Assembly (NCBI RefSeq): GCF_000208745.1
Contig: NC_030854.1
Location: 32,949,082-33,013,081 of the forward strand
DNA from: Theobroma cacao
Lineage: Eukaryota; Streptophyta; Magnoliopsida; Malvales; Malvaceae
Direction: 5' to 3'
DNA: 64,000 nt
Notes under the pieces: generated by a model
The model's database searches: none
Seen by the model: only the letters and a program-made list of their open reading frames with translations
Told to the model about the DNA's origin: nothing
Shown here: in pieces, positions 1 through 11,862 of the stretch
Layout: the number at the start of each line of letters is the position of its first letter
Position numbering within the stretch: the first letter of the stretch is position 1
Made by a program: the position numbers and the translations under genes

Positions 1-1181
1 TGGTTTTGAAATCAAATATTGTTTTGGGAAAATTGAGTATATGGAGACTGTGTTGAAATTTATGATTTTATATGTTATTGAAATTGTGGCTTATGACACT
101 ATGGTAGCATGATGGCTAAATTTTTTAGGTTGGCATGAAATATATGAACAGTTTTTGATTGGTCTCGGTAGACTGGATTAAATTTTATTCGCTATATTAT
201 GCTATTGGAAATTTTATGGGTCTGGTGGTATATTAAACGGTCACTGCAGTGGTGGGGGTTTCCGTAGACTGCCTATGAGAGGGACATGGTAACTCAATTA
301 TATGCTTACCTCCGGGGGGAGATGTTGGGTGAAGTATCTCCTGAGGTATGATTTGAGTGCACCTCACGTTTGGGCCACCACGTGAAAGTGAGACTCAACC
401 AACTCCAAGGAACGACTGTGTGTCAGATGTGAAAATATGTTTATGGGTATGGGTCATTAAACAGCCTTGGCGATCTCAGTGGGATACCTTGAATAAGGTA
501 CTTGAGAGAATGATTCTGGCAGGGGCCAAGTTTAAGAAACTCATAAGTCGGGAAATTTTGATGAAAATAAATTGTTTGGTATAGATTGAAACAAATTTTG
601 TGTTATGAACATTATTGAGATATAACGTTTTTATATTGTCTCTATCTACTCGGCTTTAGATGCTTTTGATGGTAATTGTTTACTCACTGGGATTATGTAA
701 TCATAATCTCACCCTTCTTCCTATCCATTTTTCAGGCTCAGGACAATTTGTTGATAGTTGATTAAGACGAGAATTAATCTCGGAGTTGCATCCTAGAAAG
801 TAAGGGTTCGTAGCCCTACATCTTCTTAGTCAGTTGGGGACCCACGTGTCACTGTAAAAGTAATTTTATTCTTCAGTTATTTGATTTAAAGTATGTATGA
901 GAATATTTAGCTTTTACACCAAGTTTTTGGCGAGTTTCGGTATTTTCGAAGAAAATTGATGAAAATGCCCTTGTGAGCCAAAAAGTAATATTTTATTGTT
1001 TTGATTTGAAAATGACTTATGATTTTTTTGAAATGTGAGATTTAATAACTGTCACTCACTAGGGAGATGCGGAAGCTGATGCTAAGCCTTGCGGGGTTTC
1101 GATCGGCATTCGGGGTAATAAGTGCCTATCGGGACGTTGCAGCGATTGTCACGGGCTCGATGAGAGTTTCGGATCGTGACA
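1..1181 (+). repeat. Ty3/gypsy-type LTR, 3' part (left edge cut by window)
   Basis: No convincing coding sequence is present. The stretch ends at 1181 in TTTCGGATCGTGACA, with the CA end expected of an LTR. The GC-richer block before it (about 1060-1181, with a CTAAGCCTTGCGGGG motif) resembles the 3' end of plant gypsy LTRs as I know them, and differs in composition from the AT-rich sequence on its right. No polyprotein lies to the right, so this is either a 3' LTR whose element lies left of the window or a solo LTR. The orientation is inferred from the CA end only. Confidence 0.5.
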
Positions 1182-1645
1182 ATAATGATAGCTAATGACT
1201 TAAATTAGTTATACATTTCACATAGGACAGGCTGTTACAAGTCAAGTCATCGTAAAAATGAAGATCATTGGTCAGTAAAATTATTATATTACATTTTAAA
1301 AACCTTAAAAATTTTATTATTTGATTTACAGAAAATTTAAATGAAGATTTTATTAGAGTCATTCAGCTTAATTATTCCAAATTCATGTTTTTGTTTCCGT
1401 TAAAAGAGAATTCTGACTTGTTTCTTTTTTTTCGTCCCAATTAAATAGTAACAAACGACAAAGTTAAGATTTCAACTTTGAAAGAAGGGAGTGGGATAAA
1501 AGTAACATATAATTAAATATAATTAAAAGATGAGAAAAAAAAAGTAAATGGAGAACCCTTTTGATAAAAATATTGTAAAGAGGACCGCCAAATTCAAATA
1601 AAATAGCAAGTCTAAATTTCTTTGGAAGGGAAAAATAATAATCTT
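1182..1645. other. AT-rich spacer with no recognised feature
   Basis: The sequence between the LTR end and the first copy of the tandem duplication is AT-rich, with stop codons in all frames. I see no gene, RNA or repeat that I can name. Confidence 0.5.
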
Positions 1646-2708
1646 GAACATTGTAAGTCATATTCCAATAAACGCTTGAGTAAAATTAAAGTCTAACTAA
1701 TAATTCTGATTAAAAATATAATGTAAGTTGCAACACTTTCGAAAAAAAAAAAGGTGATAGCTTGAAAAAAAAAACCAAAACTTAGTCAACCTGAAATGTT
1801 GGCAAGAGGCACATGGTGGATTAATTATTGCTCTTCCTACAAAGATAAAATTGCTGAGAAACAGCTGGACAGAAAAGAAAGACAAAGAAGACATTGACAT
1901 ACCCAATAGCATGAGAAAATTCTAACAAAGACTTGAGCTTTTCTTTAGAAAAAAACAAAGACTTAGACATCGGTTCAATTATTGTACTAGCAAGAGAAAA
2001 TGTTAACAAAAGAGGACAATGACTTGAGCTTTTCTCAAAAAAAAAAAAAAGAACAAAGACTTAGACATCGACTCAATTATTGTACTAACTCAATTAATTT
2101 TTTAATTCATATAAAAATAAAATAATAAAAACACTTTTGGATTAGACTTAATAATAATTGTAACTCTGTACTAAAAAAATCGCTTCGGAATGAGTCGTTT
2201 CACTTTACATACCTCTCCTTTTTTTATTAATTGAAGAAATATACCTTTTTAGAATTGTGTTTTTTTTTTTTTTACAAAATCTTTCTCCTTATACAATTCC
2301 CACCGAGCAAGCCGTTGAATTATTTCTCTCCTTCAGGAAATTTGGTGGCAAGTTTTCATGAAAGAGAAAACCAGTAAAGGAGCTTCTTTGATAATAATTA
2401 TATTTTTAATTTCCATAAACCACTATCATTAGAAAATGATTTGGTTCAAAATTTTTTGTTCATTATATTCCTAAATTATAATCATATTAAATATTTATAT
2501 TTATATATAATTATTGTTTAAAATGAAAAAAATAAAAAATTCACTTGTATTACCCCTGACAATAAATAATAATGTATTTTAAACATATTTTTATACAACA
2601 CACTAGTACAAATAATTTTTTATTTATATTTATCATTTTGTTATACTATAATCAGCCTCAATTGATTTGAGTTAGAAGTTTGACTGAGTTCAAGCGCTGA
2701 ACTTTTGA
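1646..2708. repeat. Tandem segmental duplication, copy 1 (~1.06 kb)
   Basis: This non-coding segment begins near AACATTGTAAGTCATATTCC and ends just before AACATTGTAATTCATATTCC at 2709, where the same sequence starts again. The copies share a GGTGATAGC segment, the region around GTCAACCTGAA, two AAAGACTTAGACAT stretches and the AATCAGCCTCAATTGATTTGA segment near the right end. Differences are mostly substitutions and homopolymer length changes. It has no ORF of note, and its identity is unknown. Confidence 0.75.
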
Positions 2709-3580
2709 ACATTGTAATTCATATTCCGATACACACTTGAGTAAAATTAAAGTCTAACTAATAATTCCGATTAAAAATATAATCTAATTCGCAAAACTTT
2801 CAAACACACACAAAAAAAAAGGTGATAGCATGAAATAAAGGAAGTGATTTTCACAATAAGATTTTCAAAATTTAATTTTGCACACAAATTAGAATGTGAA
2901 ACCAAAACTTAGTCAACCTGAATTGTCGGCAAGAGGCACATGGTGGATTAATTATTTCTAAAAAGATGAAATTGCTGAGAAACAGATGGAAAGAAAAGAA
3001 AGACAAAGAAGACATTGACTTGAGTTTTTCTAAAAAAAAACAAAGACTTAAACATCGACTCAATTATTGTACATGAGAAAATGGTAACAAAAGAGGACAC
3101 AGACTTGAGCTTTTCTTCAAAAAAAACAAAAACAAAGACTTAGACATGGACTCAATTATTGGACTAACTCAATTAATTTAATTCATATAAAAATAAAAAA
3201 TAAAAAATGAATTACAAAAACACTGTTCGATTAGACTCAATAATAATCGTATCTGTATACTAAAAAAGTCCCTTTCGAAAGTCTTTACATACCTCTCTTT
3301 TTTTTTTTTAATTGAAGAAATATACCATTTTAAAATTGTGTTTTGTTTTAACAAAATCTTTTTCCTTTTACAATTCCCAAAAAGTCAGCTGTTGAATTAT
3401 TTCTCTCCTTCATGAAATTTGGTGGTAAGTTTTCCTGAAAGAGAAAACCAGTAAACAAGCCTCTATGATAATAATATATTTTTAATTTCAATAAACCACT
3501 ATCATTTGAAAAAGACTTACTTGGTTTAAAATTTTTTGTTCATTATATTTCTAAATTATACTCCTATTAAATATTTATAT
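2709..3580. repeat. Tandem segmental duplication, copy 2, left part
   Basis: This is the second copy of the ~1.06-kb unit. It is interrupted at 3580 by the Ty3/gypsy element and resumes at about 16908. The pair shows that the duplication existed before the retrotransposon inserted into copy 2. Confidence 0.75.
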
Positions 3581-4073
3581 TGATATAGGAGTATGTTATT
3601 AGGCTACTTGCATATTAAGTTAGAAAAAATTATTTTCATAATTATCTTTTCTTAGTTATCTTTTACTTTACTTGAACTCTAAGAAAGTTTAGTTAGGTTA
3701 TTTCTTATTTATTTTTTTTAAGAATTGTAATAATCCCACATAAGAAAAGTAAGGAGGCTCTCTTTCTTAGGAATAGTTATATAAATCCCTCTTGACTTAA
3801 TTGTTAGACATTCAAGTTACAGTGAAGTTGAGAATTAATAGAGAACATTTTATTTAATAAGTAAAAGTTCTTATTTTCTTTAGGCTCTTTTCAGAAGAGT
3901 AAAAAATTTTAGTATCTATGGTTTGATCAACCACAGTGAGATTTTGGCTATTGTTCACCTTAGTAGGTTTTCTAACCTTGCCAAGATTGGTGTTCATCTT
4001 GGTGGGGTTTCTAGCCTTGCCATGATTGGTGTCTTCACAACACCCTAGTGTCTTCACAATGTCTCAGCGTCCA
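3581..4073 (+). repeat. 5' LTR of the Ty3/gypsy element
   Basis: It begins TGATATAGGAGTATG and contains a TATA-like TTATATAAAT at 3778-3787 that is also present in the 3' LTR. The 3' boundary is set just before the primer-binding site. The last ~40 bases (a second GTGTCTTCACAA copy) do not align cleanly with the 3' LTR, so the end is approximate. Confidence 0.8.
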
Positions 4074-4278
4074 TTTGGTATCAAAGCAGGAAGATCATTA
4101 TTCGTTACATAGTTCGGGTTCGTTATTAGGTTTCAACTCTTCTTGTTCGGGTAATTTTGTTTGTTTATTGTTTTATAGTTCTGTCATCATTTTTTTTTTT
4201 TGCATCACCGCATCGTCATCACCATGTCATTGCCATATCACTAGTGCCATAATTGTTGTCCTTTTTTGAGCCAATAAA

Positions 4279-4917
4279 ATGCTGATGTTGCTCAAATCAA
4301 CAATAGTAGCTCCAATGATGAAAAAGATAATACCAATCCTTTTCATAAAGAATCGTCTTCTAATGAAGAAGTACCTATATGTCATCTAAGATTTGCTATT
4401 AATAGAAATTTGGGAATCAAGGTAGACATTCCTGAGTTTGAAAAAAGGCTTCACTTTGATATATTTTTTTACTGACTCTACACAGTGGAAAGAATTTTCA
4501 AGCTTAAAGATGTTCCTGATGAAAAATGTGTGAAGATTGTTGCAATTAAATTGAAGAGACATGCCTCTATCTAGTAGGAAAATCTCAAACATCAACGAGA
4601 AAAAGAAGGTCATAACAAGATTTAAACATGGGATAAGAAGCATCGAGAACTTAAATGTAAGTTTTTACCTTAGCACTATTGATAAATTTTTTTTTTAATT
4701 TCATAACTTGAGGCAAAAAACAATGTCGATGGAGGATATACAATAGAGTTCGCACAACTTCACATGGAGTACGATGTCCAAGAACCTGAGGAGCAAACTG
4801 TAGCTCATTATCTTGGAGGTCTTAATATTGAAATTGCAGATGTTGTTCGACTACAACAATATTAGAACTTAAATGATGCCATCATATTAGCATTAAAGGT
4901 TGAAAAACAACAATCAT
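4279..4917 (+). pseudogene. gag N-terminal part of the Ty3/gypsy element (broken)
   Basis: The translation shows a gag-like capsid segment with matches such as INRNLGIKVDIPEF and LNIEIADVVRLQQY, separated by several in-frame stops (near 4471 and 4574, for example). The reading continues as LKVEKQQS up to 4917, where the solo LTR interrupts it, and resumes at 12886 towards a CCHC zinc knuckle. In the intact family this region encodes the structural protein of the virus-like particle. It cannot make a full protein here. Confidence 0.7.
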
Positions 4918-6168
4918 TGATAACTCTATTATATAGAGTTATCATAGGGTACTTTTTGGAGCATAAATTCTGCTTATTCTTTTATAGTACGTTTGGTTCG
5001 CGGAATAGGCAGGAATGGAATAGAATTCTATCTGTGGATAGAATAAAGTGAGAATAGAATTGCTATTCTGTGGGAATAGAATAAAGTGGGAATAGAATAG
5101 AATAGAATAGTTATTACTTTGTTTGGTATTGTGAATGGAATAGAGCAGGAATTGCTATTATGACTTATCACAGTGTTTGGTTGGTAGAAATAAGATTGGA
5201 ATAAGAAAGGAATAGGTGATAAAAAAACAAAAATACACTTGACCATATTAACAATTATTTTCATAAAAAAATAAAATTATTCTTATTATCATTTAAATAC
5301 ACATTTATCCCAAAAGATAATTACCCATCATAATTATATTTTTTTCCAATTACTAAAAATAATTATTATTTAATCACATATTTTTATAAATGGATAATTA
5401 TTTAAAATATAATTTAATTATATTATATTTTATCTATCATAATCAATTAAATTTGTGTATAGATTTTTTTTTTAAGCCAATTCTTCATATATNAAATAAA
5501 AAATCATATTACTTTAAAAAAATATCATTTCTTTAAACCAAGCATATGGTGCTGAGGAAATATAAATGCAAAAGAGAAAAATAACGTGTCTTTCAAATTA
5601 GATAAGCATTCCATCTCTAGGAAGAAAATGACAATTTACAAGCATAACTAGTGCATATTAGCATGGAAAGCAATAAATAATAAAAAAGCCTTGTCATACT
5701 ATAAATGCCCTTTACATGAAAATATTATTATATGTAATCAAAAGCCAATGTCTAGTTTACAAAAATACACTAACTAGGAAAGTAATGGATGAATATTCAT
5801 CATATTACATTAACTTACAACATCCATAAAACCATTAAAGTAGCTACAATAACATCACCATTATACAACCAACAACACAACGGTCAACTCAAAAGGGTTT
5901 AGACTTGTTAATGAACCTCATAATTAGTATCAACATCAACCAGAAGTGCCAAAAACTTACAATATCAGGAACTTGCCTTCACAAAAAGTTTTAGAGCCAT
6001 CAAAGCTCAACAGTCAGCAAGAAATATCCTCAGCGATTTAGGTCTTCGATCAGGATCAATACTGAAAAACACAAATATAAGAGTCGGAGATTCAAGAAAT
6101 TTAATCGAAGCAAGAACCCTTTCCATTGCTGTCAATCCCTTTACTTGACTTAAAATTCCATCCAACTC

Positions 6169-7040
6169 TTAAGCCTTTTGTTGGATGTTCACCTCTGCCC
6201 CAACACTTTTGCTAAACTCAATTCCAGCCTCTTTTATGTTTTCACCCAATATCGTGGCAGCAGTAATAATTGATTCGGATGTAATGGGATCACTCGTCTC
6301 ATTTTTCCTTTTCTTCTTCCTTACTGAAGTTGTTTCACTTTCAGGAGCTGATGTTTGAGGTTGAATATTAGAGAAATCCTCATCGTCGAAACTATATCTA
6401 GCTAGGTTTTCACCTTCAGTTTTCACATTTATTGTATCATTACAGTCCTGCATTTCTTCGAGGATATCTATTGCAGTTTGTGCATCTTTTCCTATTGCAC
6501 GATCTCTTGCATAAATAAGACTAAGCTCATTGAAGAAAGGAAAACTCTTTCTTCTAAATGGGGCCACCTCCTTGTGACTCTAATAACAAAAAAAAAAATG
6601 ACTATTAGTTATATTATTATTAAGAAACTAATATAAAATACTTAAATAAGTTCAACTCAAAAACATACCTGTATGTAAGATTCCCATACAGGATCATCAG
6701 CAACAACCATGTTCTTTTGATCATCCCACCCAAATCCACTAGTATGTGTCTCTTGCACCATATCATATATAATAGCCTATTCTTTTTTCAAAGTCTTTAT
6801 TCTAGACTTTATGTGAGGCTTTGCCTTCAAGTTTGCATTTGGTAATTTTGTTGCAAACATATTTTTAAGTTCTAACAAATAACCCCCTCTAAAACCACTG
6901 TCAGCATTGTATTTTTCTATATTGTGCAAATCAATCAAAGCTGAAACAAGTGCAACATCTTTAGGATAATTCCATTTTCTTTTGGTTCTTTTTGAACTTT
7001 GAGAAGTTAGGGTTGTAGATGTGGACATTGTTTCTACCAT
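6169..7040 (-). pseudogene. Myb/SANT-like protein of the Harbinger element (one nonsense codon)
   Basis: The start ATG is at 7040-7038. Exon 1 opens MVETMSTSTTLTSQSSKR and then carries the W-x(n) trihelix/Myb-like segment (KWNYPKDVALVSALIDLHN). A TAG at about 6777-6779 interrupts it (LKKE-stop), where the sequence would otherwise continue AIIYDMVQETHTSGFGWDD to a splice donor near 6668. Exon 2 (about 6571-6169) encodes SHKEVAPFRRKSFPFFNEL and a lysine-rich KKKRKNE stretch, and ends at 6169. In PIF/Harbinger elements this second protein helps recruit the transposase to the nucleus and DNA. The single stop suggests recent loss of the full protein, unless the reading is rescued or this base is an assembly error. 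Confidence 0.75.
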
Positions 7041-7294
7041 ACACCAAATATTTAATTATAAAAATTAATTATAATGCTAAAAAAATAAAAGATCAAAAAA
7101 TATATCCAATAATATATTAAAACTTGTTAAACTTTATTCACATGATAAAATGTACAATATAAACAACACAATTAATAACAACAATTGACAAAACAATAAC
7201 ACGTTAATAACAAATTTTTAAAAAAGTACAACTTGAACTGGCAAAGGAAAGAAACCCAGCAATAGTCCTTCAGTATCAATATGCCTAACAAATG

Positions 7295-8697
7295 TCAATC
7301 ATCATTTTGCCTAGATGCTTGCCATTCATTGAACATCTGATTTGCTAATTCCATTATGAAATTACCCCAAACATCAGTAGGATCAATAGTACTTATAAAA
7401 TCCTCATCAACTGCTATGTTGGTTTCAACATATTTCCCTAAATCCATTTCAATAGGGTCAAAACTCATCTCCCTTCTAATAAAATTATGAAGCAAACAAC
7501 AAGCTATAATAATCCTATTATGTATCCTAATCGGATAAAATGATGGACTCTTAAGAATACCCCATCTCATTTTCAATAACCCAAAACATCTCTCTATAAC
7601 ATTGCAAGCAGCAACATGTTTCATATTAAAAAATTCTCCAAGACTGCTTGGTTCATGACCTTGACGCCATTCATTCAAATGATATCGTTGACCTCTATAA
7701 GGTGCAAGAAAGCCCTCACAATTTGTATAGCCTGCATCAACTAGATAGTAACAACATATATAAAACAAACTAAATAAGTTCTTTATTTATTTAAGTAGAA
7801 TAATCATATAGTACATAATTTGAAATACCTTCCCATTATCATAGGAAAGCTTACCATTAGGCACTTTAAGTCCATTTCTTCTCCTTAGTGCATCTCGAAG
7901 AACTCTGCCATCAGCTATAGACCCTTCCCAACCAGGAAAAACAAAGACAAATTGCATGTCAGGTGTACATACACCTAACATATTTGTTGCAATATTCCCT
8001 TTACGAGTGCGATATCTAGGTTTATCTGCACTTGGCACCTTAACTCTGATGTATGTCCCATCTAGAGCACTTAAACAATTCTACAATTAAAATGGAATTA
8101 ACTTTTATTAGAAAAAATTATTGCTACCTTGTATGTATAGTTATAAAATTAATAAGATGATTAATTTACCTTAAACCACTTCCACCGATTGTCTGTTAAG
8201 TTTGTTGGAATGTGCTCAGGTTTTTTAAACAAATGTTCTTGCAATTTCAAGACTGCAGCCAAAACATTATGAAAGTGCCGACTAATTGACTCACCCGACC
8301 TTCTAAAATTTAAACTAATTACTCGATTCTTAACATGATGAGCAATAATATGTAAAAATATTGCAACTTGCTCATCTACAAGCATGTTTTTTGTTGACTT
8401 CAACCCTCCAATACTTTCTAACATTTCACATAATTTAAAAAAGGCTTCCTTATTCATTCTAATTTGTGAAATGCATGAAATATCATTATCATACATAAGT
8501 CGCCTCACATACTCTCGATTTGTAGCAAAATCTAATGCATAAAATCTTACTCTTGGCCTATAAGTACATAAAGTCGATGCTGCAGACAATAAGGTCAAGA
8601 ATGAACTAACAGCACGACAAATCTCCATATAAAATTTAAACATAGCTAATTGTCTTTTTCGTCGTTCCGCATCTATTCTCAAATACAAACGAACCAT
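7295..8697 (-). CDS. PIF/Harbinger transposase (DDE_Tnp_4 type)
   Basis: This is the cut-and-paste transposase. Exon 1 (8697-~8170, ATG start) encodes the helix-turn-helix region with FRRSGESISRHFHNVL. A clear donor and acceptor join WKWFK to NCLSALDGTYIRVKVP (exon 2, from about 8080), giving the first catalytic D in LDGTYI. Exon 3 has the second D in YYLVDAGYTN and the E in NVIERCFGLLK, then LLHNFIRRE. All three catalytic residues and the family motifs between them (DGRVLRDALRR, APYRGQRYHLNEW) are present with no stop. The exon 2-3 junction (between about 7770 and 7850) could not be resolved to the base. The total length is near the usual 380-430 residues. Confidence 0.85.
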
Positions 8698-8699
8698 GA

Positions 8700-11160
8700 C
8701 TGCAAAAAATAAATATTCTAATCTATTTTATTATTTAAGGAAAATATTAAAGCCATATGGTAAAAAAAAAAGTGACATCAAAATCACATTTCAGCCCCAT
8801 AAGTAAGCCATATGAAAAAATTGTAAAATTTAATAATTGCTGGGTTAGAGAGACAGACAGGGAAAAAGAGGGTTAATGACATTTCTACTTGGCAACTGTT
8901 ATTAAGTCAACATTCTTTTGGCAATGTCCAACACAAATATTACAAAAAGTCAAACTAACTATATAAGATATCATCACATAATGAATATAATCATTTTGGA
9001 AATGTATATATAAGGTAAGAATATTTAAGATAAAAATTTTAGTTCCATCGATATTAAATAATAAAAGAGAGGTTTGAAGTTAGGGAAAAGAAGAGCTCTA
9101 AGAAGGTACATGATTGGGTCTCTCTTCCTTTTGATTTCTACAATAATTTTTGAGATTTGATTTGCAGTTTTCAATATATTCTGCAAATGTAGTTAATTCT
9201 TCATTAACTCATGTGGTTTGGCATTATGCAGAGACCTAGAGGATTGAAGGCCATGGGGAGTATGGAAAGTGATTCAGATTAAGAGAGATGTCCATATATG
9301 GCAGCAGCAGAGGCTTTTTCTCTTCTGAATTTTGGAGAATATTTTTGCATTTGATGTCAATGGGGTTGTTGGAGTTTTAGAGAGAAAAATATAGAAAAGT
9401 TAAGGAGTCCCTGTAGGGTTTGTTGTATAGAAGTACATAATTTCATTTTTATAAATGAGAATAATCATCTTTTCAATATATTCATTCCCATACTCCCAAA
9501 ATTTATTGCAGACAAATGTATGTGACTCACTTATTTTTACCTTTTGTTCCTGATCAAATTGTATAATTTTGGTAAACTATGATGGTAAGAGCACTACATT
9601 GAAATCCCGTTGAGACTTTGTCCTTAGGTGGCTAATTAGGTTCTACCACGTCACATATATTACCATTTTTAAGCTAGCTTGAGCCCAACCCGTGCCCGCC
9701 CATTACAATGATTTATTATTAAAATAATATTTTATCCTAATATTTTAATATTATCTAGGTAATTATGTTTTTATCACTAATCAATAATTTAAAGTCATCA
9801 TAGTTGGTATGATTTTACTTAAACCATTTTCAATCTTTAAGAATTAGAATTAATTACATATGGTATCACATGAAAACCATTCACAACATTGTATCAATAT
9901 CTTATTGATTTAAATTTCAAAAGGTAATTCAAAACAATTGTAGGAGAAAGAAAAACGAAACAGGAAAAGAAATTAATTTCGATTATTAATCATAATGTGA
10001 AAGGTTAGAAGTGGGATTGGCTTGAGTCAATTTGTGTATTGCATTGACGACTTGTAAACTAAAAGCCAAAGTCGCAAAGTTGGCAATCCCTGCATGTTCA
10101 AAACTCATTTTGGTAAAACAAGGCTAAAGTTTCTCCAATTAAACTTGTATAAGTTATTCAATTTAAAAGCATGGGTTACTAACCAAAATATTTAGCTCAT
10201 TATTAATTTTTCTGATGTATATTTATCCAATTAAACTAGTTATATATGAGTTTCAATTAGTAAATCTGCCCTCAGTTTAACCAAGTTTTAATCTCTTTGA
10301 TGTACTTTGAAATAAAATTTTGTGAGCATGGAATGGAAAACCCTAGAGTGATTAAAGTTAGTTTTGAACTTTAAATTCTCAAATTCATCAAAATCACAAC
10401 ACAAAATCAGCATTTCATATTTCAGATCTACTAACAATAAATTACAATTAATCACAAAATCACAACAATTAAATAGAAATGTTGTTGCCTGAAGGATTTG
10501 AAGCAACTACCTCCACTATGGACGACGGAGAGAGAGGGGAAGACTGGTGAGAGCGGCTGAGAGAGAGGGGCAGACCCACGGGTGAGAGCTGCTGAAAGAG
10601 AGGGGCAGACCCACGGGTGAGAGCGGCTGAGAGAGAGGGGCAGACCCACGGGTGAGCGGTTGAGAGAGAGGGGCAGACCCATGGGTGAGCGGTTGAGAGA
10701 GAGGGGCAGACCCACCGGTGAGAGTGGCTGAGAAAGAGGGGCAGACCTACGGGTGAGCGGCTGAGAGAGAGGGGCAGACCCACGGCTGAGAGAGAGAGGC
10801 AAACCCACGGCTGAGAGCGGTTGAGAGCGAGGGGAAGACCCACAGCTGAGAGAGAGGGGCAGACCCACGTGTGAGAGCGAGGGGAAGACCCACGGCTAAG
10901 AGAGAGGAAGATGACCAGCTGAGAGAGGAGATGAAGACGGAGGAATGATGACTGACTGAGAAAGGAGATGAACACGAGGGAAGGGTGGCTGATAGAGGAG
11001 AGGAAGACGGTGTGTTGAGAGAAAATATGATTTTCGGGGAAGGCTGAATCTGCTGAGGAAGATGGGGGAAGGAGGAAGAGAGAGAAAAAAATAGTTTTTA
11101 TAGGGATAAAGTGGTGATTTAATTAAACAGTTGAGGGTATTATAGTCAAATTATAATTTA
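8700..11160. other. Non-coding right half of the Harbinger element
   Basis: This stretch lies upstream of the transposase gene on the minus strand, so the promoter should lie in its left part. It is AT-rich with no credible ORF outside the minisatellite at 10525-10935. The long ORFs visible over the minisatellite are translations of the repeat. Confidence 0.5.
10525..10935. repeat. Purine-rich minisatellite, ~13 units of 25-35 bp
   Basis: Tandem units are built on GAGAGAGAGGGGCAGACCC followed by ACGGGTGAGAGCGGCT. Early units are 33-35 bp and later ones shorten to 25 bp by loss of the GTGAGCGG part. One strand is strongly purine-biased (G and A). The array lies inside the Harbinger element's non-coding half. 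Confidence 0.85.
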
Positions 11161-11639
11161 AACTTATTCCCCCGGTTAGACAATAGATAATACCGAGGGG
11201 GGAGCGGGTATTAGCCATTTCCACCCCAAAGCCATTTTTGAGGAATTTTTATTCCTCAGAATGCCTATTCCACCCTCTTGTTTGACAACCAAACAAGGGA
11301 AACGGAATGGCATGGGAATAAAGGGGGAATGGCTTAGCCATTCCCCCAACCAAACATGCAGTTAGTTTTCTGCATAGGCCTTAGCAAATTTTCATGCTTT
11401 TTAGTAGAAGTTAACTTTTAAGGTGTCTAATGTCATTTAAACAATTTTAGCTTCATTGTTTTGTCAAAAATCCCCTCAATGCAACTTCTGATCATTTAAC
11501 CTTTTTGATGTTGAAGGAATGGTGGCTAAAAGTGAAGCTGAAAGTGAGGACCTCAACAACTCTGCACTAGGAGCTTGAAGGAGGAGAACATGGAAGCAGA
11601 AAGCCCAAGGTTGCAGCACCAAGAATGTCCAAGCAGAGA

Positions 11640-11790
11640 GTTTCTCACTGCAGCGAGAAACAAGTGCACTAAAGCAAGAGGATTTTCATTGCAGCGAGAA
11701 TCCAAACTCGCTGCAGCAAAAATGAATGTCTTTTAAGGCTAAGTCAGCAAGTAGCTCGTTGCAGCGAGATTTCAAACTCGCTGCAGCGAG
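11640..11790. repeat. Cluster of CTCGCTGCAGCGAG palindromes in the solo LTR
   Basis: Five copies of the dyad CTCGCTGCAGCGAG or close variants occur in ~150 bp, near 11643, 11683, 11705, 11755 and 11775, about 70-215 bp upstream of the TATA box. The placement is that of U3 enhancer sites. Confidence 0.7.
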
Positions 11791-11855
11791 AACACATCAG
11801 AAAAAAGAATATACTTGGCTTGAGATTCTAAGTCAAGGCTGAATAAAAAGGGAAG

Positions 11856-11862
11856 TATAAAA
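11856..11862 (+). promoter_or_regulatory. TATA box of the solo LTR
   Basis: TATAAAA sits in the context GGAAGTATAAAAGGG, downstream of the palindrome cluster, which suits an LTR U3 promoter reading in the + direction. Confidence 0.55.

Larger units (their letters stand above)
4985..11361 (-). mobile_element. PIF/Harbinger DNA transposon (~6.4 kb)
   Basis: The 3-bp target duplication TTA (4982-4984 and 11362-11364) is the family preference. The ends are a short imperfect inverted repeat: TAGTACGTTTGGTT on the left and, read inward from the right, CTGCATGTTTGGTT. Subterminal GAATAGAATA-rich sequence lies on the left and GGAATGG-rich sequence on the right. Inside, on the minus strand, are the two genes expected of an autonomous Harbinger: a DDE transposase (8697-7295) and a Myb/SANT-like protein (7040-6169). 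About 2.5 kb of non-coding sequence with a minisatellite fills the right side. Confidence 0.9.

Noticed and set aside
10452..10975. Long minus-strand ORFs rich in GLPLSLSR/SAPLSQPL repeats
   Set aside because: They are translations of the purine minisatellite in a non-coding part of the Harbinger element; unit lengths vary and no family match is known.
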